Source: Streptomyces collinus (GTDB lineage: Bacteria; Actinomycetota; Actinomycetes; Streptomycetales; Streptomycetaceae). From it: a stretch of DNA of 64,000 nt. How positions within the stretch are numbered: position 1 is the stretch's first letter; each line of letters begins with the position of its first letter. The stretch covers positions 4,030,001 through 4,094,000 of the forward strand of contig NZ_CP133771.1 in NCBI RefSeq assembly GCF_031348265.1, read 5' to 3'. Made by a program: the position numbers and the translations under genes. The notes under the pieces are model-generated. The model searched no databases and was not told the origin of the DNA. It saw nothing but the letters and a program-made list of their open reading frames with translations. This document shows, piece after piece, positions 41,703 to 49,508 of this stretch.

Positions 41703-43583
41703 ATGAGCACACCCTTACCACCCTCCTGGCGCTACTGCGGGCACGACGCGGATCCGGCCACCGACCCCGTCGGCTGCCTCGGCATTCACGTCCCCGGCCA
41801 CACTAAATGCCTGGCCCACCTCACCGACACCGACCGCACCACCTACCTGACCGGTCTGACCCCCGGCGCCGACATAGACCACCGCGGCACCTTCTTCACC
41901 CCAGACCTGCTGCAAATCCTCCTCCACGCCCTCACCGACCCCACCACCAGCAACCCCCACCTCGGCACCGCCCTGTTCAACGGCGCGCAGTTCTCCGGTG
42001 ACGCCCGGTTCACTGATACATATTTTTCCGGTACCGCCGAGTTCAAAGAAACACAGTTCCTCGGCGAAGCCCATTTTCAGAGAACACACTTCTCCGGCAA
42101 CGCCTGGTTCCAGGAGACACAAGTTTCCGGCGACGCCTGGTTCGAAATGGCGCAGTTTTCCGGCACCGTCTCGTTCGTTAGAGCGAACTTCTCCAGCAAC
42201 GCACAGTTCCACGATGTGCACGTCTCCGGCGACGCCGAATTCCCCGGAGTAAAGTTCTCCGGTAACGCAGGGTTCGGTGACATGCAGGTCTTCGGCTACG
42301 CCCTGTTCGACCAAGCGAAGTTCTCCGGCGACGCACTGTTCGACAGGACAAAGTTCTCCGGCAATGCCTCCTTCCGCTCGGCGAATTTCTCCGGCAACGC
42401 ATGGTTTGATGCGGTGCTGATATCTGGCGACGCCTTGTACGCTGGGGCGCGGTTTGAGGGTGCATCAGCGTTGGGGCCATTAGTTTGTGCGAATCAGGTG
42501 GAGTTGTCGCGGGTTGTGTTTGTACTGCCGGTGACGTTGGAGATAGCCGCGAAGAAGCTGGTGTGTGAGCGGACCCGATGGGAGTCGACGGCAACTGTGC
42601 GGGTCCGGTACGCGGAAGTGGATCTCAGTCAAGCGGTCCTGACCGCCCCCACCGCGGTCACCGTTCATCCCGCCCCCTTCGCCCATCGCACCAACCTTGT
42701 GCCCGAGACCCCGCTGACGAGTAGGGATTCGCGGGAGCCGCGCCCGCCGGATCGGGTACGGATCCTGTCGGTGCAGGGCGTGGACGCCGCGCATTTGGTA
42801 CTGACCGACACTGACCTGACCACATGCCTGTTCTCCGGGGCCTTCCACCTCGACCAGATCCGCCTGGAAGGCCGCACTACCTTTGCTGGCCCGCCTACCG
42901 GCCAGCGCTGGCGCGGCATCCGGCCCATCCGCTACACCCGTCGGCGTACGCTCGCCGAGGAACACCACTGGCGCACCCACACCCTCGGTCCCGACGCTGG
43001 ATGGCATCGCCCGGCCGACGCAGCTGCCCGCTCCCCTGATGCGGTAGACGTGGCCGCGCTGTACCGGCAGCTACGCAAAACCTTCGAGGACGGCAAGAAC
43101 GAACCCGGCGCCGCTGACTTCTACTACGGCGAATGCGAGATGCGCCGCCACGACCCCACCGGCACCACGAAGGGCGAACGCCGCCTGCTGTGGGGGTACT
43201 GGCTGCTGTCCGGCTACGGCCTGCGCGCCTCCCGTGCCTTCACCTGGCTCCTCGCCGCCATGAGCTTGACCGTGCTACTCCTGATGGGCGTCGGCCTGCC
43301 CACCCATGACCCCGACCCCGCCACCACCGGCACCCTCCACGGCAGCAAGATCAACCTCAGCACCAGCACCCCCGACCCGGCCCTGCACGGCGGATGGCAG
43401 CAGCGACTGACATGGGCCCGCGCGGAGAAAGCCACCCGCGTCGCCGTCAACTCGGTCGTCTTCCGTTCCAGCGGACAGAACCTCACCACCGCCGGCACCT
43501 ACATCGAGATGACCTCCCGCCTCCTCGAACCCACCCTCCTTGCCCTCGGCGTCCTCGCCATCCGCGGACGCATCAAACGCTGA
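41703..43583 (+). CDS. Pentapeptide-repeat membrane protein, TTA-containing
   Basis: 626 residues. An N-terminal Cys/His-rich stretch (RYCGHDADPATDPVGCLGIHVPGHTKCLAHL) may bind metal. Residues about 92-255 are pentapeptide repeats of the form (F/V)SGXA XF (for example FSGDARF, FSGNAWF). A middle domain is followed by ADFYYGECEMRRHDP and GYWLLSGYGLRASRAFTWLLAAMSLTVLLLMG, the first of two C-terminal membrane segments; the second is near LEPTLLALGVLAI. Codon 260 is TTA (42480-42482), so translation should need the bldA tRNA. The repeat section is lower in GC than its neighbours, supporting transfer. Function unknown. Confidence 0.85.
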   Translation: MSTPLPPSWRYCGHDADPATDPVGCLGIHVPGHTKCLAHLTDTDRTTYLTGLTPGADIDHRGTFFTPDLLQILLHALTDPTTSNPHLGTALFNGAQFSGDARFTDTYFSGTAEFKETQFLGEAHFQRTHFSGNAWFQETQVSGDAWFEMAQFSGTVSFVRANFSSNAQFHDVHVSGDAEFPGVKFSGNAGFGDMQVFGYALFDQAKFSGDALFDRTKFSGNASFRSANFSGNAWFDAVLISGDALYAGARFEGASALGPLVCANQVELSRVVFVLPVTLEIAAKKLVCERTRWESTATVRVRYAEVDLSQAVLTAPTAVTVHPAPFAHRTNLVPETPLTSRDSREPRPPDRVRILSVQGVDAAHLVLTDTDLTTCLFSGAFHLDQIRLEGRTTFAGPPTGQRWRGIRPIRYTRRRTLAEEHHWRTHTLGPDAGWHRPADAAARSPDAVDVAALYRQLRKTFEDGKNEPGAADFYYGECEMRRHDPTGTTKGERRLLWGYWLLSGYGLRASRAFTWLLAAMSLTVLLLMGVGLPTHDPDPATTGTLHGSKINLSTSTPDPALHGGWQQRLTWARAEKATRVAVNSVVFRSSGQNLTTAGTYIEMTSRLLEPTLLALGVLAIRGRIKR

Positions 43584-43761
43584 CCGTGCCCCCCCCGGCA
43601 GCACAGACGGCCCGAGGGGCATCCCAGCCGGAAGTTCCGGAAACGGTTCGGGCGAACCCGTTCCGGCTATGTGCCCTACTTGCATGCACCACTGGACATG
43701 CTCCTGAGCTCTACAGAGTCCCTCCACCCCTGGATGCCCCTTGCCGCCACGGCAGAACAGC

Positions 43762-43859
43762 TACCCGGAGCAAACTGAGACGGTCCCAGGTCCAGACGTC
43801 TCAGAGTTCTCCGGGCACTCCAGGCCAGAGGGCCCCAAATGCCCGGACCTAGCTGAGAC
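43762..43859. repeat. Right array of three 20-bp repeats in mixed orientation
   Basis: Copies at 43762-43781 (inverted, reads GTCTCAGTTTGCTCCGGGTA), 43798-43817 (direct, GTCTCAGAGTTCTCCGGGCA) and 43840-43859 (inverted, GTCTCAGCTAGGTCCGGGCA). The outermost copy shares GTCCGGGCA with the outermost left copy. Confidence 0.88.
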
Positions 43860-43870
43860 CAGGTGTCGGC

Positions 43871-44596
43871 CTAGGGACGTCGCGCGACGAAGACGAATTC
43901 CTTGCCCGGTCTGTCGGGCGCGTCGCGTATGCCCTCCACCTCATAGCCCTGCGCGATCAGCTCCGTCTCGACCTCCTGCCGCTCGCGGAAGCGCAAGGTG
44001 GAGTCAGACGTCAGTACCTGCCCATCGGCAGCGAACACATAAGTCCAGCGGAACGTCACCAGCGGCTCGCTCACCTCGATCACCTGGACCCAGCTTTCGA
44101 CGGCGCCGACATCGGTGATCTCTGTCACGCGATATGAGGCTTCGCGATTCCACTCCTCCCAGGCGCGTCTGGCTGGATCTCGGGTCTCGAACACCAGACG
44201 GCCGCCAGGCCGTAGTGCTTCGTACGCGCCACGCAGGGTCTCGCGCCATGGCTGCGGATCGATGATCTGCTGGGCGGCGTTCGCCGTCATGGTTGCCAGG
44301 TCGACCTGCATCGTCGGGAGTGTCGTGGCATCGCCGCAGATCCAGCGCACCCCCTCGCTGCCCGGCTTGGCTCGGGCCACGTCGATGGACGCTCGGGCGG
44401 GATCGACACCGATGACCTCGATCTCGCGTTCAGCCAGCAGTAGCGCGAACACACCTGTGCCACAGCCGATGTCCAGCACCCGACGGGCCCCGAACTCCTC
44501 CGTCATCCGGACGTACGGGTCGAGGTCACTGCGATCGGGGTCGAGTGGGTCATAGATCGCGGCGAGCCGTGGATGCCCGAAACACTCGTCAGCCAT
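43871..44596 (-). CDS. Class I SAM-dependent methyltransferase
   Basis: 241 residues. Motif I is RRVLDIGCGTGVFALLLAE with VIGVDPARASIDVA as the post-I acidic loop; motif II GDATTLP and motif III ALRPGGRLVFETRDP follow. The C-terminal half forms beta strands (WVQVIEVSEPLVTFRWTYVF) as in small-molecule methyltransferases. The ATG at 44596 gives the usual N-terminus ADECFGHPRLAAIYDPLDPDR. It starts just outside the right end of the element and is unlikely to be cargo. Substrate unknown. Confidence 0.88.
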   Translation of the reverse strand: MADECFGHPRLAAIYDPLDPDRSDLDPYVRMTEEFGARRVLDIGCGTGVFALLLAEREIEVIGVDPARASIDVARAKPGSEGVRWICGDATTLPTMQVDLATMTANAAQQIIDPQPWRETLRGAYEALRPGGRLVFETRDPARRAWEEWNREASYRVTEITDVGAVESWVQVIEVSEPLVTFRWTYVFAADGQVLTSDSTLRFRERQEVETELIAQGYEVEGIRDAPDRPGKEFVFVARRP

Positions 44597-44821
44597 GCGG
44601 CCGAACGTAGGGGCTGGTGAGCTGGAACGCCTACTCACGCTCGTAGGCCGGCGTCGCGGCCGGCCAGCGGTCACCCACAGCACGATCGGCCGACAGCGGC
44701 AGGACAGCCCTGGGCTCGAAGCGGCTTTCTACGCCGTGCTGTTGCCCCTGTGCGTGCTGACCCACCGGTGCATCGAAGCGCCGGGCCAGAGGCTGGGCCG
44801 CAGTTCGTGTTCGCGGGTGAT

Positions 44822-45211
44822 TCAGACTTTCGTGGTCACGACCACGGCCCGCTCCTTGCGGTGCCCCGTGGCCTGTCCGGAGGTGCACTCGCCCTCCTCG
44901 CTGTCCGGTACAGGCACGCGCATCCCCCGGGACTCGGCGACGCGCAGGGCGTCGGTCAGGCACTCGGCGAGACGGAGGCCGGCGAATCGGACCTCCGCGT
45001 ACGGAGAGGCCGGGTCGTCCAGCACCTTGCGGGCGTGACCGAGCACGTCGGTGCCGGTGGCGAGCTGGACGGCCTCCAGGTCATCGGCGAGACGGGAAAG
45101 GTAGCTGCCGTTGTCGTCGGTCACCAGGTAGCAGGGGTTGCCGTCGGGGGACGGCCAGGGCAGGAGCCTGGGCGCGGACGTGCCGTGCGCGTGACCGGTG
45201 GGGCGTTGCAT
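44822..45211 (-). CDS. Streptomyces-type hypothetical protein
   Basis: 129 residues. The middle segment PCYLVTDDNGSYLSRLADDLEAVQLATGTDVLGHARKVLDD is a recognisable helical module seen in many Streptomyces accessory loci beside a small GntR regulator, in my experience. No enzymatic motif. Its ATG overlaps the TGA of the preceding gene (TGATG), so the pair is translationally coupled. The 225 bp on to the methyltransferase gene hold nothing I can support. Confidence 0.7.
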   Translation of the reverse strand: MQRPTGHAHGTSAPRLLPWPSPDGNPCYLVTDDNGSYLSRLADDLEAVQLATGTDVLGHARKVLDDPASPYAEVRFAGLRLAECLTDALRVAESRGMRVPVPDSEEGECTSGQATGHRKERAVVVTTKV

Positions 45212-45504
45212 CAGGCGGCCACCTTCCGCTCGGCGATCAGGTGTCGGTCGAGATCGATCCCGGGGTCGGCGGCGAGGTAGGGGCGGACAAGGGCCGAGGC
45301 GGTGCCGTCGAGAGGGCCGTGCATGCCGTACGGGGAGCGGTGGCGGGGCAGCCGCGGTGGCCCGGGGAGGGCGGGGCAGCTCACGGGGGTGAGATGCAGG
45401 TGAGGCAAGAGGTGCGGTCGAGGACGCCCCCGACGCCGTTTCCCGGTGCCGGGGGCGAAGAAGAGGCGCAGCCATGGGAGGGCGCGGGGGATAAGGTCGT
45501 GCAT
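45211..45504 (-). CDS. Small basic hypothetical protein upstream of 45211
   Basis: 97 residues, Arg/Pro/His-rich: MHDLIPRALPWLRLFFAPGTGKRRRGRPR at the start, then GMHGPLDGTASALVRPYLAAD and DLDRHLIAERKVAA. This family recurs in Streptomyces near short GntR proteins, but no function is known to me. It is the first gene of a two-gene unit divergent from the GntR gene, with a perfect dyad in the shared promoter region. Confidence 0.65.
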   Translation of the reverse strand: MHDLIPRALPWLRLFFAPGTGKRRRGRPRPHLLPHLHLTPVSCPALPGPPRLPRHRSPYGMHGPLDGTASALVRPYLAADPGIDLDRHLIAERKVAA

Positions 45505-45619
45505 GTCGACGCTCCTGTTTCAGCGTTGGCCATGCCCCGGGAGGTCTAGCCACCTCGCCGGGGTCTCGTCATCTCGACCATACCGGCAACCGCGTCCCCC
45601 TGCACCCTTCTGCGTCCTT

Positions 45620-45645
45620 ACGCGTCCCGCTGCGGTGGGACGCGT
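45620..45645. promoter_or_regulatory. Perfect 9-bp-arm dyad before the short GntR gene
   Basis: ACGCGTCCC and GGGACGCGT separated by 8 bp, 42 bp upstream of the GntR start codon and 115 bp from the divergent small gene. Predicted operator. A partial copy (CTGCGTCC) lies just upstream at 45610. Confidence 0.65.
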
Positions 45646-45687
45646 TCCACATCTGCGGTATGCGTAGGGCTGCGGCACGGTGGAGGG

Positions 45688-45957
45688 ATGACGGAGCTTC
45701 CGCGCTACGAGTACGTGAAACTTGCCGATGCCATCGCCGCGGACATCGCGTCCGGCAAGCTGCCTCAAGGTGCCGCGTTGCCGGGCGAGCGCGCCATGAC
45801 CGATCTGTACAGCGTGAGCATCGGCACCGTGCGTCGCGCCGTAGTCGAACTCCGCAAACGAGGACTCGTCGCCACCCTGCCCGCGAAGGGCACGTACGTC
45901 ATCGGACTGCCGGAGCCGACCGGCGACGCGCCCGAGGAGGGCGAGCCGAGCACCTGA
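45688..45957 (+). CDS. Short GntR-type winged-helix regulator
   Basis: 89 residues containing only the GntR winged helix-turn-helix: YVKLADAIAADIASGKLPQGAALPGERAMTDLYSVSIGTVRRAVVELRKRGLVATLPAKGTYV. The effector domain is missing entirely, so it must sense nothing or rely on a partner. Divergent from the two small hypothetical genes and likely their repressor. The downstream VOC gene is convergent. Confidence 0.85.
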   Translation: MTELPRYEYVKLADAIAADIASGKLPQGAALPGERAMTDLYSVSIGTVRRAVVELRKRGLVATLPAKGTYVIGLPEPTGDAPEEGEPST

Positions 45958-45964
45958 ACCCGCC

Positions 45965-46321
45965 TCACCCCCGGACGATGCAGAAGGGATGCCCCGCCGG
46001 GTCCGTGAGTACCCGCCACCTGCCGGGGTTCGGCTGGTGCTCCGGCCTGCCCGCACCCAGTTCCACGAGACGTGCCTCGGCCTCGTCGAGGTCCGGAACG
46101 TCGAAGCAGCAGTGCAGTTGCTGGGGAACCTCCTGGTCGGGCCAGCTCGGAGCCCGATAGCCGTCGACCCGCTGGAAGCCGAGGGAGAGTCCGCCCTCAC
46201 TGGCCAGCGCGGCGAAGTCGGGACCCGACTTCGGGTGGAGTTCCAGTCCGGTGGCCTGCTGGTAGAACGCCGCCAGGGTGAGCGGATCGGCGCAGTCGAG
46301 GGTTATCGCGCTCAACTTCAT
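45965..46321 (-). CDS. VOC/glyoxalase-like protein
   Basis: 118 residues, one VOC unit with paired beta-alpha-beta-beta-beta modules. Starts ITLDCADPLTLAAFYQQATGLEL; ends WRVLTDPAGHPFCIVRG, the common DPAGHPFCLV signature. Metal ligands are unclear (His in QQLHCCFDV is one candidate). Its ATG overlaps the TGA of the upstream gene by 4 nt (ATGA). It is the second gene of an operon likely controlled by the LysR gene divergent from it. Confidence 0.85.
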   Translation of the reverse strand: MKLSAITLDCADPLTLAAFYQQATGLELHPKSGPDFAALASEGGLSLGFQRVDGYRAPSWPDQEVPQQLHCCFDVPDLDEAEARLVELGAGRPEHQPNPGRWRVLTDPAGHPFCIVRG

Positions 46322-46875
46322 CCGGCGAACACCTCCTGACAGTCCGACCAGGCCGGTTGGCTCAGCAGGGGACGGACGCGGGTGAAGAGGCCGAGGAGTT
46401 CGGATCCCCACTGGTCACGGAACGCGGGGTCGAGGCGAGCGAGGTCGGTCTCGTTGGCGGCGGACAACTCGGCGAAGTCGCGTCGCCCCTGCGGCTCCGG
46501 GACATGACTCAGGCCGGTGAACCGGTCATGAAAGGGTCCATCGGCATCCGCGAGCGTCGGATAGGTGGCCCCGCGATCGCACGAGGCGTACAGGTACACC
46601 AGGGCCTCGGCACCGACCGCCGCCGCGAGTTCGCCACGGCGGTCCAGGGGCAGCAGGGCTTCGGGGAAGCCGTCGGTGCCGTAGAACGCGTGGCACAGGC
46701 CCGCGAGCTGGAGGGCCGGACGGGCATCCCATGCGGCCAGTTGCCTCTGAACGCGCCGGAGATGGGCGAGGAGGGTGCCGCCCGGGTGAGCGATGTCCGC
46801 CGCACCGAGCCCGCGCAGGAGCGCGACGGCCCGTTCGACGGCACCAGGGGATGCGGGTATGGGAGGTGCGGGCAC
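46318..46875 (-). CDS. DUF6817-type HD-like protein
   Basis: 185 residues from GTG 46875, which has GGAAGGACC ideally spaced; the frame stays open upstream to an ATG at 46977, but that part is non-conserved. The helical core contains IAHPGGTLLAHLRRVQRQLAAW and LQLAGLCHAFYGTDGF, a His/His pattern that looks like an HD-domain relative. No function known. Overlaps the VOC gene by 4 nt. Confidence 0.75.
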   Translation of the reverse strand: MPAPPIPASPGAVERAVALLRGLGAADIAHPGGTLLAHLRRVQRQLAAWDARPALQLAGLCHAFYGTDGFPEALLPLDRRGELAAAVGAEALVYLYASCDRGATYPTLADADGPFHDRFTGLSHVPEPQGRRDFAELSAANETDLARLDPAFRDQWGSELLGLFTRVRPLLSQPAWSDCQEVFAG

Positions 46876-47007
46876 AGGCAGGTCCTTCCAGCACTCGGGT
46901 CGGCACCCGTCCGTGTCTTCGTCTGTGGGTCCGGACCCTGCGAAAGCGCCGGACGGGTTGCCGCCTGGGCCCTGCACCGAGCATGCTCGAAGCCCAACAT
47001 CCCAGTC

Positions 47008-47048
47008 AATCCTATGGATTACTGCGCCTACCCAAGCTGTAACTTGGG
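47008..47048. promoter_or_regulatory. Two dyads upstream of the LysR gene
   Basis: AATCC-TAT-GGATT (47008-47020) and CCCAAG-N6-CTTGGG (47031-47048). The first resembles the T-N11-A type of LysR site; the second ends 3 bp before the LysR start codon, positioned to repress it. Confidence 0.55.
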
Positions 47049-47051
47049 TTC

Positions 47052-48029
47052 GTGACTCTGGACGATCTGCGCGTCTTCGTGAGCGTGTGCAGGGCGGGCA
47101 GCCTCAGTGCCGTCGCCCGGGAACTGGGCTGCACCCAGTCGGCGGTGAGCCAGCACGTGAAGCGGCTGGAACGGGAATCGGGCGTCAGCCTCCTGGAACG
47201 CCGGCCACGGGGCGTCGTCCCGACGGCAGCAGGGCGGGTGCTGTGGGATGCGGCCGCCGACAGCATCGCCGGCTTGGACGTGGCCCTGCGCCGCGTCGGC
47301 GACCTGGTCAACGGCGACAGTGGCGCCGTGCGCGTCACCACGGGCGGGACGACCGTCCGGCACTTCATGGCCGAGGCCGTCGCGGCCTTCCGGCAGCGCT
47401 ACCCGAAGGTGAGCCTGGAGTTCCAGACGGAGACGTCCAGCCGCAGGTGCTTCGAGGCCCTGGCCGACGGACACCTCGACCTCGCCTGGGTCACCATGGA
47501 CGGCCCGGTCCGGGGCATCGAACAGCGTCCCGTCGTGGATCTGCCCTGGGTGCTGGCCGTCCGCGCCGACGATCCGCTCGCGAGCCGCTCCCGCGTCGAC
47601 GCGGCCGATCTCGCCGACGTGCGCCTCATCCGTCTCCCCCACAACTCCACCTCGGGCGCCCGGCTCGACGCCGCCTTCGCCGAGGCGGGCATCCGGAGCC
47701 GCTCCGACACCGGTGTGGCCGACTGGGACACCGCTCTGCTGCTGGCCGAACTCGGCCTCGGCCATGCCGTCGTGCCCGCTCTGCCCGGTCGGCCGGTCCC
47801 CGGCGACGGGCCTCTGCGTCTGATCCCGGTACCCGCCTTGCCACCGCTCTCCGTCGGCTGGGCCGTCCGCCGTTGGGACGCCCTCTCACCGCTGGCCCGG
47901 TACTTCGCCGAGACCGTGGCCCGTGGCTGCGGGCAGAGGGACGCCGCGACCTCCGGCGTCCCTGCGCCCCGGACGGCCGTCAAAGCGATCGACGACCGCG
48001 GCCGGACACGCCATGATCCGTCCTCATGA
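47052..48029 (+). CDS. LysR-family transcriptional regulator
   Basis: 325 residues. N-terminal winged HTH LDDLRVFVSVCRAGSLSAVARELGCTQSAVSQHVKRLERESGVSLLERR, linker helix, then the two-lobed effector domain (about 90-300: VRVTTGGTTVRHFMAEAVAAFRQRYPKVSLEF and so on). The GTG at 47052 is the start. It is divergent from the DUF6817-VOC operon and followed by a gene that overlaps it by 4 nt (ATGA), so it is the first gene of a two-gene unit. Confidence 0.92.
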   Translation: MTLDDLRVFVSVCRAGSLSAVARELGCTQSAVSQHVKRLERESGVSLLERRPRGVVPTAAGRVLWDAAADSIAGLDVALRRVGDLVNGDSGAVRVTTGGTTVRHFMAEAVAAFRQRYPKVSLEFQTETSSRRCFEALADGHLDLAWVTMDGPVRGIEQRPVVDLPWVLAVRADDPLASRSRVDAADLADVRLIRLPHNSTSGARLDAAFAEAGIRSRSDTGVADWDTALLLAELGLGHAVVPALPGRPVPGDGPLRLIPVPALPPLSVGWAVRRWDALSPLARYFAETVARGCGQRDAATSGVPAPRTAVKAIDDRGRTRHDPSS

Positions 48030-48739
48030 CGACTCCTCCTCAGCGACACCTCGTCCGGGCCGCCGCCCGCAACAACGCCGAGTGGTGTGCGGTGATGGGC
48101 CGGGCGCACGGGGTGGCGAGTGTGTTCGGGGGTGAGGCGTGGGCCGCCTCCCGGCGTACGCCGGTGTACTACCCCGACGCCGTGACGCTGGAGCCGGGCG
48201 CCGACCCGGAGGCGCTCGTGGCGCGGATCGACACCGTCGTGCCCGGGGCCTCGGTGAAGGACAGTTTCGCCGACCTCGATCTGACCGGGGCGGGGTTCCG
48301 GGTGCTGTTCGAGGCGGAGTGGATCCATCGTCCGGCGGGTGTTCCCGTCACGGCGCCGGATCTCGTCTGGGATGCCGTGAGGGATCCGGACGCGCTGCGT
48401 GACTGGGCCCGGGCCTGGGACGACGGCGGCGGGAACGCGGACCTGTTCCGGCCGGGGCTGCTCGACGATCCGGAGACGTTCGTGCTCGCCGGGCGGTCCG
48501 CCGACGGGCGGGTGTCCGTCGGCGCGGTGGCCGGCCGGAGTAGTCACGTGGTCGGGGTGTCCAACGTCTTCGGTCCGCCCGACGCGGCCTGGCCCCTCGT
48601 CCTGCATGCGGTCGGCCGGCTCTTCCCCGCCCTGCCCGTCGTGGGCTACGAGCAGGGGGACGACCTGACGGCCGCCCTCCGACACGGCTTCGAGGCCGTC
48701 GGACCGCTCCGGGTGTGGGTGCACGAGCGCCCGGCCTGA
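48026..48739 (+). CDS. Hypothetical protein, GNAT-like C-terminal half
   Basis: 237 residues. The C-terminal half (ETFVLAGRSADGRVSVGAVAGRSSHVVGVSNVF, then FPALPVVGYEQGDDLTAALRHGFEAVGPLRVWVH) follows GNAT secondary structure and ends like an acetyltransferase, but the acetyl-CoA loop is not convincing. The first half is unassigned. Its ATG overlaps the LysR stop codon (ATGA), so it is translated with the regulator. Confidence 0.7.
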   Translation: MTTPPQRHLVRAAARNNAEWCAVMGRAHGVASVFGGEAWAASRRTPVYYPDAVTLEPGADPEALVARIDTVVPGASVKDSFADLDLTGAGFRVLFEAEWIHRPAGVPVTAPDLVWDAVRDPDALRDWARAWDDGGGNADLFRPGLLDDPETFVLAGRSADGRVSVGAVAGRSSHVVGVSNVFGPPDAAWPLVLHAVGRLFPALPVVGYEQGDDLTAALRHGFEAVGPLRVWVHERPA

Positions 48740-48753
48740 GCCCCGCCCCCTCG

Positions 48754-49407
48754 TCATTCCGGCTTGTACGCCAGGAACGTGCCCACCTGCCTCTTCGACC
48801 CTCCCTCCGGCTCCTGCACCACCCGCGTCGTGACCACCAGGCCCGCCCGGTGGAGGAGTTCGGCGATACGGTCCGGCGGGAGCAGGTACGACGCGTAGGA
48901 GACCGGGTGGTCGCCGTAGGCGTGGGTCGGGCGGAGTCGCTCGTCGTCGCCGACATGGCCGGCCAGCATCAGCCGGCCGCCGGGCGCGAGGGTGCGGTGG
49001 AACTCGGAGAACACCGTCGGCAGCCACTGCGGCGGGGTGTGGTGGGTGGCGTAGTACGCGAGGATGCCGCCGAGCTCGCCGTCGGCGATGTCCAGCGCGG
49101 TCATCGAGCCGACGGTGAAACGGAGTTCCGGGTACGCCTCCCGGGCCAGCTCGATCATCCTCGGCGACACGTCCACGCCGAACGCCTCAACCCCGAGGGC
49201 GGCCAGATGTGCCGTCACCTTGCCGGGGCCGCAGCCCAGGTCGGCGACCGGCCCGGGGTGCGGGGGCCGGACGAGGTCGGCGAACGCGGCCAGCATCGCG
49301 CGGGACACCGGGTCCAGGTCGGCCGGTTCCTTGACGCGCCGGGCGTAGTCGGCGGCGACGGCGTCGTAGGACTCGCGGACCGCGGTGAGGTGGGAGGGCT
49401 CGGTCAT
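48754..49407 (-). CDS. Class I SAM-dependent methyltransferase
   Basis: 217 residues of the Methyltransf_11/25 type. Starts VRESYDAVAADYARRVKEP, a common opener in this group; motif I VADLGCGPGKVTAHLAALG, post-I FGVDVSPRMIELAR, and LAPGGRLMLAGHVGDDE as motif III. YATHHTPPQW is typical of small-molecule or ubiquinone-like methyltransferases. The acceptor is unknown. Convergent with the LysR-linked gene, 14 bp apart. Confidence 0.9.
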   Translation of the reverse strand: MTEPSHLTAVRESYDAVAADYARRVKEPADLDPVSRAMLAAFADLVRPPHPGPVADLGCGPGKVTAHLAALGVEAFGVDVSPRMIELAREAYPELRFTVGSMTALDIADGELGGILAYYATHHTPPQWLPTVFSEFHRTLAPGGRLMLAGHVGDDERLRPTHAYGDHPVSYASYLLPPDRIAELLHRAGLVVTTRVVQEPEGGSKRQVGTFLAYKPE

Positions 49408-49508
49408 GCCTCGAACCTAGGCGACGGCGGTGACACGACCCGTACTCCGACGCCAGTACGCCGGGTTGCTCCCGCCGTCGGACGACCCTGCGGCCCCGGT
49501 TCGGCAGC

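Larger units (their letters stand above)
40941..43862. mobile_element. 2.9-kb transposon-like element with inverted ends, 5-bp flanking duplication and multiple 20-bp terminal repeats
   Basis: The two ends form imperfect inverted repeats: left CTTGTCTCTGTGATGTCCGG from 40941, and the right end read inward from 43862 CTGGTCTCAGCTAGGTCCGG; both continue GCA. The flanks carry the same 5 bp, GTGTC, at 40936-40940 and 43863-43867, as expected for a target duplication. Further copies of the 20-bp repeat lie just inside each end. Inside are a truncated ORF and a pentapeptide protein gene; no transposase is recognisable. A non-autonomous or decayed element of the Tn7/Tn5053 type is the best guess, from the repeat pattern and 5-bp duplication. 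Confidence 0.6.
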
